A stretch of DNA of 64,000 bases from Anaerolineales bacterium UBA2395 (GTDB taxonomy: Bacteria > Chloroflexota > Anaerolineae > Anaerolineales > Villigracilaceae), in NCBI GenBank assembly GCA_002343775.1, contig DDSH01000020.1, positions 96,498 to 160,497 of the forward strand. The letters run 5' to 3'. A program made the position numbers and the translations under genes. Below are positions 22,932 through 30,858 of the stretch, piece by piece. A model generated the notes under the pieces. That model saw only the letters and a list, made by a program, of their open reading frames with translations. It searched no databases and was not told the DNA's origin. How positions within the stretch are numbered: the stretch's first letter is position 1; the number at the start of each line of letters is the position of its first letter.

Positions 22932-25900
22932 ATGTTCAAACCTGTATCCCCAAAACTCGATGCCCCCGCCATGGAGGACAATGTCCTCAAGATGTGGAAG
23001 AAGCGGGAGATCTTTAAGAAGACGGTCGAGCAGCGGCAGGGAAAGCCCGAATACGTTTTCTATGAAGGACCTCCCACCGCCAACGGAAGACCCGGTGTGC
23101 ATCATGTGCTGGCGCGCGCCTTCAAAGACATGTTCCCGCGCTACAAGATCATGCGCGGGTATCATGTCTCGCGCCGCGGCGGCTGGGATACGCACGGCTT
23201 GCCGGTTGAGATCGAAGTGGAGAAGCAACTCGGCTTCACCAACAAACAACAGATCGAAGATTACGGCATCGACAAGTTCAACGAGCTTTGCAAAAAGTCC
23301 GTCTTTACCTACATTCAAGATTGGGAAAGACTCACCGAGCGCATCGCCTTCTGGGTGGATTTGGAAACTGCCTATGTGACCTACACCAACGATTACATCG
23401 AGTCGGTCTGGTGGATTCTGAAGAATTTCTGGGAGAAGGACCTGCTCTTCAAGGGCTATAAGATCGTACCCTATTGCCCGCGTTGCGGCACGCCTCTCTC
23501 TGACCATGAAGTGGCGCTCGGCTACGATGACGCGACCGATCCTTCGATCTTTGTGCGCTTCCCGCTGATGGACAAGCCTGATACCTATCTTCTGGTGTGG
23601 ACGACCACCCCGTGGACGCTGCCCGCGAATGTCGCCGTCGCCGCGCACCCCGACGTGGATTATGTGACCGTCGAACGCGACAACAACGGCACGAAGGAAA
23701 AACTCATCCTTGCCAAGAACCTGCTCGACAAGGTCTTCCGCGGCGAGGAAGTGAAGGTATTGGATACCTTCAAGGGCAAAAAACTGAAAGGGACGAAATA
23801 CCAGCCGCTCTTCACCTTCCTGCCAGTGGACAAGCCTGCGCATTTCGTGGTGCTGGGCGATTTCGTGACCACCGAAGACGGTACCGGTCTCGTACATCAG
23901 GCGCCTGCCTTCGGTGCAGAAGACATGGAAATGGCGAAGCAATACGACCTGCCCGTCCTGCTGACCGTGCAGCCCGATGGGGCGTTCATCCCTGAGGTCA
24001 CGCCGTGGCGCGGGGTCTTCGTCAAAGACGCCGATCCGCAGATCATCAAAGACCTGGATGCGCGCGGCTTGATGTTCCGCTCGGAAGATTATGTCCACAC
24101 CTATCCCTTCTGCTGGCGCTGCCATACGCCGCTGTTGTATTATGCGCGCGAGTCGTGGTACATCCGCACCAGCGCAAAGAAGGACGATCTCGTCAGCCTG
24201 AACAAGACCATCCATTGGGTGCCGGACCACATCCAAAACGGACGCTTCGGCAACTGGCTCGAGAACAACATTGACTGGTCGCTTTCGCGCGAACGCTATT
24301 GGGGCACGCCGCTGCCGGTTTGGGAATGTGATGATTGCAAGCATCGCGAATGTGTCGGCTCGGTGAAGGAGCTCTCGGAAAAAGCCGGGCGTGACCTGAC
24401 CGACCTCGACCTGCACCGTCCGCACGTGGACAATGTCCATTGGAAATGCGCGCAATGCGGCGGACAAATGAGCCGCGTCAAGGACCTGATCGACGTGTGG
24501 TTCGACTCCGGTTCGATGCCGTACGCGCAGTGGCACTACCCGTTCGAGAATCAGGACAAGTTCAAGGCGCAGTTCCCGGCAGATTACATCTGTGAGGCGG
24601 TCGATCAAACGCGCGGCTGGTTCTATTCGCTGCACGCCATCTCGACCTTGCTCAATGACGAGGTCTCGTTCAAGAACGTGATCTGCCTCGGACACATTCA
24701 AGATGCGGAAGGGCGCAAGATGTCCAAGTCGCTGGGCAATATCGTCCAGCCGTGGGATGTCATCAACCTGCATGGCGCGGATGCGCTGCGCTGGTATCTC
24801 TACACTGCCACACCACCGGGACAGGAGCGCCGCTTCTCTTCCGATTTGGTCGGCGAGGTCATCCGCAGCTTTACGCTGACGCTGTGGAACGTGTACTCGT
24901 TCTTTGTGACCTATGCCAACCTCGACAAGCCGCAGGGACTGACCGTCACCGCGCCGACCAACGAGTTGGACCGCTGGCTGCTCTCTGAATTGAACGTGCT
25001 CGTGCGTGATGTGACCAAAGCCTATGACGACTACGATGTGACTAATGCCACCCGCCCGGTGGAAAAGTTCGTGGAGACGCTCTCCACATGGTACGTGCGC
25101 CGTTCGCGCCGCCGCTTCTGGAAGAACGACTCCAGCGCGGACAAGCAAGCCGCGTATTCCACGCTGTACACCGCGCTGACCACGGTTGCCAAACTGATCG
25201 CGCCCGCCATGCCCTTCCTGGCGGAAGAGATGTATCAGAACCTTGTCCGCTCGGTGGATGAGACCGCGCCAGAGTCGGTTCACCTTGCCGAGTGGCCCTC
25301 TGTGATGGAGGAATTCATCGACGAGTCGCTCAACCGCGAGATGGAACTGGTGATGAAACTGGTCTCGCTCGGGCACTCGGCGCGCCAGAAGGCGAATCGC
25401 AAGGTGCGCCAGCCGCTGGCGGAAGCTGCCTTCTCGGTGGGGAACAACTCTGAACGCGCCGCGCTGCTCAAGAACGTGGACGTGGTTCAAGACGAGTTGA
25501 ATGTCAAACAGGTGCGATTGCTCGACGCCGCGACCGAAGCGGTCTCGCACACGGTCAAGCCGCTGCCCAAGCAACTGGGACAGAAATACGGCAACAAGTT
25601 CCCGGTCATTCAGAAGGCGATCCTGGCGATGAATGCCGAAGAGGTCGCCAAGACCCTGATGGGCGGCGCTCCGCTCGAGGTCAAAGCCGGAGGCGAGACG
25701 TTCCACATCCTCTCGGAAGAAGTGGAAGTGAAGGCGATGGCGAAGGAAGGCTTTGCCGTGGCGGAGGATGGTGCGTACGTGGCGGCGCTCGTTACCACAT
25801 TGACGCCGGAACTCGTGACCGAAGGCTTGGCGCGTGAATTCGTCCGCCGCGTGCAGGACTTGCGCAAAACCGCGGACTTGGACGTTGCCGACCGCATCGC

Positions 25901-26081
25901 GTTGTTCGTGGAAGCCAGCCCCGGGTTGACCTCTGCCATCGAAGCGCACAGGGAGTACATCACCGCCGAAACGCTGACGAAGACGCTCTCGTTTGCCGCC
26001 GCGCCGAAGGATGCGTCCGTTGTGGAGGATGCCTTTGAAGGCGAGACCGTGAAGGTGGGCTTGGTGAAGAGCGGCGGTTAG
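22932..26081 (+). CDS. ileS: Isoleucine-tRNA ligase, type 2 with GVHH signature
   Basis: 1049 residues, the length of the eukaryote-like type 2 enzymes. It charges tRNA(Ile). The ATP-binding HIGH-type signature reads GPPTANGRPGVHHV: aligned to the canonical PPYANG-x-x-HIGH layout, the first His is Gly and the Gly is His (GXHH). KMSKS is present in GRKMSKSLGN. The editing domain lies at about 190-400, and cysteine clusters (CPRCG, CWRC, CDDCKHREC, CAQCG) are present. GXHH-type IleRS2 proteins are reported as highly mupirocin-resistant, so resistance is expected. Controlled by the T-box upstream. Confidence 0.96.
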   Translation: MFKPVSPKLDAPAMEDNVLKMWKKREIFKKTVEQRQGKPEYVFYEGPPTANGRPGVHHVLARAFKDMFPRYKIMRGYHVSRRGGWDTHGLPVEIEVEKQLGFTNKQQIEDYGIDKFNELCKKSVFTYIQDWERLTERIAFWVDLETAYVTYTNDYIESVWWILKNFWEKDLLFKGYKIVPYCPRCGTPLSDHEVALGYDDATDPSIFVRFPLMDKPDTYLLVWTTTPWTLPANVAVAAHPDVDYVTVERDNNGTKEKLILAKNLLDKVFRGEEVKVLDTFKGKKLKGTKYQPLFTFLPVDKPAHFVVLGDFVTTEDGTGLVHQAPAFGAEDMEMAKQYDLPVLLTVQPDGAFIPEVTPWRGVFVKDADPQIIKDLDARGLMFRSEDYVHTYPFCWRCHTPLLYYARESWYIRTSAKKDDLVSLNKTIHWVPDHIQNGRFGNWLENNIDWSLSRERYWGTPLPVWECDDCKHRECVGSVKELSEKAGRDLTDLDLHRPHVDNVHWKCAQCGGQMSRVKDLIDVWFDSGSMPYAQWHYPFENQDKFKAQFPADYICEAVDQTRGWFYSLHAISTLLNDEVSFKNVICLGHIQDAEGRKMSKSLGNIVQPWDVINLHGADALRWYLYTATPPGQERRFSSDLVGEVIRSFTLTLWNVYSFFVTYANLDKPQGLTVTAPTNELDRWLLSELNVLVRDVTKAYDDYDVTNATRPVEKFVETLSTWYVRRSRRRFWKNDSSADKQAAYSTLYTALTTVAKLIAPAMPFLAEEMYQNLVRSVDETAPESVHLAEWPSVMEEFIDESLNREMELVMKLVSLGHSARQKANRKVRQPLAEAAFSVGNNSERAALLKNVDVVQDELNVKQVRLLDAATEAVSHTVKPLPKQLGQKYGNKFPVIQKAILAMNAEEVAKTLMGGAPLEVKAGGETFHILSEEVEVKAMAKEGFAVAEDGAYVAALVTTLTPELVTEGLAREFVRRVQDLRKTADLDVADRIALFVEASPGLTSAIEAHREYITAETLTKTLSFAAAPKDASVVEDAFEGETVKVGLVKSGG

Positions 26082-26098
26082 CCGTTGGCTATTAGCGT

Positions 26099-26160
26099 TT
26101 AGCAGAAAGCCCTCGGAGTCGATGAGACTGCGAGGGCTTTCTGCTAATTCGATTTTGCAT
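26099..26160 (+). terminator. Stem-loop terminator after ileS
   Basis: 17-bp perfect stem, arms 26099-26115 and 26131-26147, followed by T-rich sequence. The rest of the gap to 26370 shows only a possible -10 (TATAAT 26300-26305) without a clear -35 for the next gene. Confidence 0.8.
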
Positions 26161-26370
26161 TTTTTCCAGCATACTTTGCGAGTGGTAGATATCCAACGGA
26201 CATAGGGGAGAATCGATACGCCTCCCATTGGCGCCCATCCCTGCTTGCGCCCGCCCTCCAAATGCCGCTCTCCACCTCCCACTTTCCAGCATCCACAACT
26301 ATAATTTCACAACATCAAACCCGTTCCCGTGTTATTCCCTGTATCTTAACCCTCCAAAGGAATCCCTTCC

Positions 26371-27096
26371 ATGACCTCAGCCTCCCCCAAACCCAACCTC
26401 ATCCGCTCTGCCCTTGCCTGGGGCGTGCATCTCTTCACCGCCACCGGCGCCATCTGGGGGCTGCTCGCCATCTTCGCCATCTTTGAAGGCGACTACAAGA
26501 TGATGATCGTCTGGATGATCGTCGCCATGCTGGTGGACGGCTTCGACGGCATGTTGGCACGCTGGGCAGACGTGAAGACCTACGCGAACGGCATAGACGG
26601 CGCCCTGCTCGATAACATTCTCGACTATCTCAACTATGTGGTTGTGCCCGCCATCTTCATGATCCATACCGACCTGCTGCCCGCGCCGGTCAAGTGGCTC
26701 ACGGCTTGTCTCATCCTGCTCACGTCTGCATATCAATTCACCCAAACCGACGCCAAGACCGACGACCATCACTTCAAGGGCTTCCCATCCTATTGGAACG
26801 TCGCCGCCCTCTACATGCTGCTCATGAACCTGCCGCCCTGGGTCAACTTCGGCTTTCTCATGCTCTTCAACATCATGGTCTTCATCCCGGTCAAATACAT
26901 CTATCCCAGCCGCAACAGTTACCTGCGTCAACTCACGCTCGTGCTGACCTATCTCTACGGTGCTGTCGGCATTTGGGGCTTGCTGCAATACCCCAACCAA
27001 CCCGGCTGGGTGGCGTGGGCGTCCCTGGTCTATGTCGTCTATTACCTGATCCTCAGCCTGATCCCCAAACAGAAGACCCCCGCCCATGCAAATTGA
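26371..27096 (+). CDS. pcs: CDP-alcohol phosphatidyltransferase, phosphatidylcholine synthase-like
   Basis: 241 residues with about seven to eight membrane segments. The CDP-alcohol motif is split as in Pcs enzymes: DGFDGMLARWADVK, then DGALLDNILDYLNY. HHFKGFPSYWN in the middle is also Pcs-like. Pcs condenses CDP-diacylglycerol with choline to form phosphatidylcholine at the membrane. Phosphatidylserine synthase relatives share the core, so the alcohol acceptor is not certain. The acetyltransferase gene overlaps its 3' end by 11 bases. Confidence 0.78.
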   Translation: MTSASPKPNLIRSALAWGVHLFTATGAIWGLLAIFAIFEGDYKMMIVWMIVAMLVDGFDGMLARWADVKTYANGIDGALLDNILDYLNYVVVPAIFMIHTDLLPAPVKWLTACLILLTSAYQFTQTDAKTDDHHFKGFPSYWNVAALYMLLMNLPPWVNFGFLMLFNIMVFIPVKYIYPSRNSYLRQLTLVLTYLYGAVGIWGLLQYPNQPGWVAWASLVYVVYYLILSLIPKQKTPAHAN

Positions 27097-27514
27097 CATC
27101 GTCACTCATGCGGATGAAGAACTCTACGAAGCCTTTCAACGCCTTGTCCCGCAACTGACCACGAACCATCCGCCTCCCACCCTCGACGAGTTAACGGCTC
27201 TCGTTCAGGAGGCTTCGTCCACACTGATGGTGGCTCGCAACCCCGCCGGGCAGATCATCGGCGCATTATCGCTTGCCGTCTATCGCGTCCCAACCGGAGT
27301 CCGCTCCATCATCGAAGACGTCGTCGTGGACTTGTCCGCTCGCGGGCAGGGAGTCGGCGAAGCGCTCATGCAGCGCGCCATCGAGCGCGCAGCGGAAAAA
27401 GGCGCGAGCAACATCACGCTCACGTCCAACCCGATGCGCGTGGCTGCCAATCGCCTGTATCTAAAGATGGGATTCAAAAAGCGCGAAACGAACGCCTATC
27501 AGATGAAGTTGTAA
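27086..27514 (+). CDS. GNAT family N-acetyltransferase
   Basis: 142 residues, a single GNAT domain. The acetyl-CoA pyrophosphate loop is in ARGQGVGEALMQRAIERA (R/QxxGxG/A), preceded by the beta strand IIEDVVVD. The C-terminal ANRLYLKMGFKKRETNAYQMKL is typical. The substrate is unknown. The start overlaps the phosphatidyltransferase gene by 11 bases, so they share a transcript. Confidence 0.85.
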   Translation: MQIDIVTHADEELYEAFQRLVPQLTTNHPPPTLDELTALVQEASSTLMVARNPAGQIIGALSLAVYRVPTGVRSIIEDVVVDLSARGQGVGEALMQRAIERAAEKGASNITLTSNPMRVAANRLYLKMGFKKRETNAYQMKL

Positions 27515-27523
27515 AATGTCACC

Positions 27524-27667
27524 TGTCATTGCCTGTACCGTGCGCAGGCACGCGTGCGAGGAGGACGAATGCCCGACGACGTGTGCCATTATGCCTGGCG
27601 TGGTACGGAGTGGTAAGCAATCCCCAATTTCAGGGAGATTGCTTCGCAAAAAACGCTCGCAATGACA
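27524..27667. repeat. Dispersed inverted-repeat element, copy 2
   Basis: About 144 bases bounded by TGTCATTGC and GCAATGACA, with GGAGATTGCTTCGC inside, the same words as the copy at 22831-22915. The middle is different and longer. It fills the gap after the acetyltransferase gene. Confidence 0.65.
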
Positions 27668-27680
27668 TAAGATAAAAAAA

Positions 27681-27708
27681 GAGAGCCAGCATTTGCTGGC
27701 TCTCTTTT
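27681..27708. terminator. Bidirectional terminator
   Basis: Stem GAGAGCCAGC / GCTGGCTCTC with a 4-base loop. T run on the plus side (27703-27708) and seven A on the other side, between the convergent acetyltransferase and the secreted-protein gene. Confidence 0.9.
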
Positions 27709-27725
27709 CGTTCACTTACCTGGGC

Positions 27726-28529
27726 TTATTTATTCTTGCCCTTACCGTTATTGTCCTTGTCCTTGTCTTTGTTGTTGCCCTTGCCGTTGTTCCCATTGCC
27801 GTTGCCATTGCCATTGTTCCCATTGCCATTACCATGCTCGGTGATTTGAACTTCCTCTTCACCGTCTTCTTCGCTGCTATCGGCATTGCCAGACATGACA
27901 CTGCCAAGGTTGCTGCCCTTCTTGAGCGACTTCACAACATCGCCCCAGTTATCGGGTGTCGAACCGTCCGCAAGGACAATGGCGCTGTAATCGCCGCTTT
28001 GTTTGGCTTCCAGGAGCGCCTCAAATGTAGCCGCATCGCCTTCGATCTGATTGGCGAGCCAGAGAGCCTGTACGATCACGCCGAAACCAAAGCCATCTTC
28101 ATGCGAAGCCATGATGGTGTCGTAGTCAACGCCCACCAGGCTGCCGAAAAATTCAGAGACGGCGAACCCAACAGGGTGAGTGGCTTCTTCTTCGCCTTCC
28201 GTCTCGTCAGGGATCACAACGGCAGGGTCGATGCTGACCTCAGAGTCAAGCGCGCCTTCCGCAACGGACGGTTCGCCTGTCTCAGGGTCGGTGGTGATCA
28301 GTCCCAGCGATTCTGCGGTCTCAAGGCTGAGGCGCACGGTCTGGGTCTCGCCCATATCGTCCGATACGGTGACAAGGACGGTGGTTTCACCCGATTCTGC
28401 ATCGGTTTCGAACTCCACGGCTTGAACCGTGCCTGTGATCTGCTCGGTGGTCTCCTGCGCGAACACCGTCCCCACGGTCATTGCCAGCAGGGCAGTCATC
28501 AGGAAAATACTGGTCAGGATTTTTTTCAT
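27726..28529 (-). CDS. Secreted protein with Asn/Gly/Lys-rich repeat tail, unknown function
   Basis: 267 residues from ATG 28529 (MKKILTS), preceded by AAAGGAG; the further open frame upstream is not coding in character. Signal peptide cleaved after VFAQ near residue 24. The mature part begins with a short domain (ITGTVQAVEFETDAESGETTVLVT) like small DUF5666-type beta domains, then an acidic linker. The C-terminal 45 residues are low-complexity NGNGNNGNGN then NKDKDKDNNGKGKNK. Function not recognised. Two palindromes lie upstream. Confidence 0.65.
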   Translation of the reverse strand: MKKILTSIFLMTALLAMTVGTVFAQETTEQITGTVQAVEFETDAESGETTVLVTVSDDMGETQTVRLSLETAESLGLITTDPETGEPSVAEGALDSEVSIDPAVVIPDETEGEEEATHPVGFAVSEFFGSLVGVDYDTIMASHEDGFGFGVIVQALWLANQIEGDAATFEALLEAKQSGDYSAIVLADGSTPDNWGDVVKSLKKGSNLGSVMSGNADSSEEDGEEEVQITEHGNGNGNNGNGNGNGNNGKGNNKDKDKDNNGKGKNK

Positions 28530-28595
28530 TTGGTTTACTCCTTTCGAGTGCAACATGTTGCCAAACCGCATTGTAGTACAGGAAGGGAGTATTGC

Positions 28596-28634
28596 CACTT
28601 TCATATCTGAAAGTGACCCAGTACCATGGTACTG
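28596..28634. promoter_or_regulatory. Two adjacent palindromes upstream of the secreted-protein gene
   Basis: CACTTTCA-N4-TGAAAGTG (28596-28615) and the perfect 16-base CAGTACCATGGTACTG (28619-28634), 3 bases apart. They could be operators or, on the minus strand, the end of the plsC-like gene. No T run follows, so operator sites are favoured weakly. Confidence 0.4.
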
Positions 28635-28638
28635 TTTT

Positions 28639-29307
28639 CTATAAATTTACTAAGAATTTATCTGTGGCTTTGCTGAGGCCGGCGTATTCGCCGCGATATT
28701 CCGCGGGGATCATTCTGGCAATTCGGTACATCATCTCATCTGCGATCTGCTGGCGGATCTCGCCCGTCACCTTGCCTTCCACTTTAATGTGAAACGGCTC
28801 GCCCACGCGGATGTGAAAATCGGTCTTCTTGAAGCGCTTCAGGTTCGCGAGGAAGACCTCGCCGCCCCAGTGTGCCACGGGCAGCACCGGCACGCCGGAA
28901 CGCAGCGCGAGAATCACCGTACCCGGGTGCGCGCGGATCAGTACGCCGGTCTTGTTGCGCGTCCCTTCGGGGGCAATGCCAAAGAAGCATCCGTCTTGCA
29001 GCGCGCGCAAGGCGTCTTTGAGGGCTTTGATGTCCGCTTCGCCGCGCCGGATGGGGATGATGCCCCATGTGCCGAAGACCCAGCGCAGGAAAGCATTGTC
29101 GAACGCCTCCACCTTGCCCCAACCGGAGATTTTACGAGGCTGCAATAACGTCACCAGCACCGGCACTTCGATCTGCCCCGTGTGGTTGGAGATGACGATC
29201 AACGGTCCCTGCATGGGAATCTTCTTCATTTCGTCGGCATCCATGCGGAGGGTCAACCGGAAATAGATCTTCAAAAGGGTGGTGATAAACCATTTCGAGA
29301 AGTTCAT
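28639..29307 (-). CDS. 1-acyl-sn-glycerol-3-phosphate acyltransferase-like protein
   Basis: 222 residues from ATG 29307 (MNFSKWFITTL); the 80 residues open upstream overlap the previous gene and are not coding. PlsC family motifs: block I NHTGQIEVP, where the usual HX4D is HX4E; block II region GIIPIRRGEADI; block III APEGTRNK. It would acylate lysophosphatidic acid to phosphatidic acid at the membrane. It follows the diacylglycerol kinase-like gene by 8 bases, so both belong to one lipid unit. Confidence 0.83.
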   Translation of the reverse strand: MNFSKWFITTLLKIYFRLTLRMDADEMKKIPMQGPLIVISNHTGQIEVPVLVTLLQPRKISGWGKVEAFDNAFLRWVFGTWGIIPIRRGEADIKALKDALRALQDGCFFGIAPEGTRNKTGVLIRAHPGTVILALRSGVPVLPVAHWGGEVFLANLKRFKKTDFHIRVGEPFHIKVEGKVTGEIRQQIADEMMYRIARMIPAEYRGEYAGLSKATDKFLVNL

Positions 29308-29315
29308 AAACAGGC

Positions 29316-30236
29316 TCAGGCGCAGATGATTTCCAGTTCTCGCGGCAGCAGTTCCAGGGTCAGGTTGGAACCGGTCAGGCAGATGAACTCCCCGTCGGCA
29401 TGCGCCGGGAAGGTCAGGTCTAGCGATCTGATCGAAACCTTCTTTGCGCGTTTCATTTGAATTTCGGGCAAGCCCGCCTGCGTACCGTTGATGAAGTGCG
29501 GGATCATCGCTAAAATCCGCCCTTTGCTGGCAGACTCGGCGATGCACAGGTCAAATTGACCATCGTCCGGCTGCGATTGGGGTGCCATTTGAAAGCCGCC
29601 GCCCATGCGCCTGCCGTTCATCACCGAGATCATCAGCGAAGTCTGCTTGATGGTTTCCTTGTCATCGAGCACGATCTCCACCTGCGCGGGATTGTAATAA
29701 AGGAAAACGGTCTTGATCACGCCGATGAGATAGGCAAGCAAGCCGCGCGTCCAGCGCACTTTGATGGCTTCGTTGCCGACCGCCGCATCGAACCCCACGC
29801 CGATGCCATTGCCGAAATAGCGTCCCTCGGGGTAATCACCGCCTTTGACCAAACCGAGGTCTATCTTCTTGCGTTTGTTTGCCAGCAGCGACTTCAACCC
29901 ATCGTCAAGGTTGGTTGGGATGCCCGTGCCGCCTGCGAAATCGTTCCCCGTGCCAATGCCAAGCACCGTGAACGCCACGCTGTTATGACCCGCCTTCCTG
30001 GCACGCATCAGCCCGTTGATGGTTTCGTTCACCGTACCGTCGCCGCTCGCGCACACGACCACGTCATAGCCGTCGCGTGCCGCGCCTTCGGCGAGCTCGG
30101 CGGCATGCCACACGCCGTTGGTGCGCACCAGCGTAAAGTCCATGTTGTTTTCCCGTAGGAAGGTTTCGATTTGCGGGATGGATCTTTCGCCCAGCCCCCG
30201 CCCAGAAATGGGATTGACGATCACATAATATCTCAC
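29316..30236 (-). CDS. Diacylglycerol/lipid kinase family protein (DgkB/YegS-like)
   Basis: 306 residues. Motifs in order: VNPISGRG at the start, ASGDGTVNETINGL (the nucleotide-binding GDGT), and GIGTGNDFAGG, with C-terminal DLTFPAHADGEFI. It phosphorylates a lipid alcohol such as diacylglycerol, sphingoid base or phosphatidylglycerol; the exact substrate cannot be told. Cotranscribed with the acyltransferase, fitting phosphatidic acid recycling. Confidence 0.88.
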   Translation of the reverse strand: MRYYVIVNPISGRGLGERSIPQIETFLRENNMDFTLVRTNGVWHAAELAEGAARDGYDVVVCASGDGTVNETINGLMRARKAGHNSVAFTVLGIGTGNDFAGGTGIPTNLDDGLKSLLANKRKKIDLGLVKGGDYPEGRYFGNGIGVGFDAAVGNEAIKVRWTRGLLAYLIGVIKTVFLYYNPAQVEIVLDDKETIKQTSLMISVMNGRRMGGGFQMAPQSQPDDGQFDLCIAESASKGRILAMIPHFINGTQAGLPEIQMKRAKKVSIRSLDLTFPAHADGEFICLTGSNLTLELLPRELEIICA

Positions 30237-30288
30237 AGGCTGCTCCGAAAAAAGGATGGCGGGAGTTTATCTGTTACAGGGCGGGTTG

Positions 30289-30858
30289 TCAATCTGTCGG
30301 TTTGTATTTCAGGTAGTCATCCGGTGTGTCCAGGTCTTGCAGGATGCTGGGCGTATCGCATTCCACGTACAGGATCTCGTCCTTGTGGTTGTTCAACAGG
30401 TCGCGCATGGTCTCGTCCTCGCGCATATGCAGGATCTCATCCCACAGCCCGCGCGCGATCAACCACGGATGTCCGCGCCGCATGTGATAACTCGGCACAA
30501 CCAGATTGACTTTGCTTTTTCGATACGCCTCGCAGACGCTGCGCACGCTTCTTTCCTCGACCTGGGGCTGGTCGCCGAGACAGATCAACGCTGCCTCCGC
30601 CGACGGTCTGACCGCTGCGATGCCCGCCTTAAGCGACTCAAGCATCTCTCCGTTGTCATTCTCTACAACTTGTATCTTTGCGTCTGTCATGTTCCCGGCG
30701 ATCAGGGCATTGGTGACCAGTACGATCTCGCCCACGCCTGCGTGTTGCATTGTGCGGATGACCGCCCCCAGCACGGTCGTGTCGCCCCACGGCATCAGCA
30801 TCTTGGGTTGACCCATGCGTGTGGATTTTCCAGCCGCGAGGATAATGGCGCAGATCAT
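30289..30858 (-). CDS. Molybdenum cofactor nucleotidyltransferase-like protein (MocA/MobA-type)
   Basis: 189 residues from ATG 30858, which overlaps the upstream stop as ATGA; the frame open to 30930 is not needed. The N-terminal signature LAAGKSTRMGQPKML is the nucleotide-binding loop; GDQPQVEE holds the metal-binding Asp. MocA-type proteins attach CMP to molybdopterin for xanthine dehydrogenase-type enzymes. It follows a yqeC-mocA fusion gene, so two such domains are made together. Confidence 0.82.
   Translation of the reverse strand: MICAIILAAGKSTRMGQPKMLMPWGDTTVLGAVIRTMQHAGVGEIVLVTNALIAGNMTDAKIQVVENDNGEMLESLKAGIAAVRPSAEAALICLGDQPQVEERSVRSVCEAYRKSKVNLVVPSYHMRRGHPWLIARGLWDEILHMREDETMRDLLNNHKDEILYVECDTPSILQDLDTPDDYLKYKPTD

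Noticed and set aside
22833..26282. Minus-strand open frame of over 1100 codons opposite ileS
   Set aside because: It is the antisense shadow of ileS, rich in His, Arg and Gln with no known motif, and would cover the whole ileS gene and part of its leader.
26377..27105. Minus-strand frame of 242 codons
   Set aside because: Shadow of the phosphatidyltransferase gene, which has clear motifs and membrane segments.
27693..28610. Plus-strand frame of 305 codons opposite the secreted-protein gene
   Set aside because: Starts inside a terminator and is a reverse reading of the signal-peptide protein and its tail.
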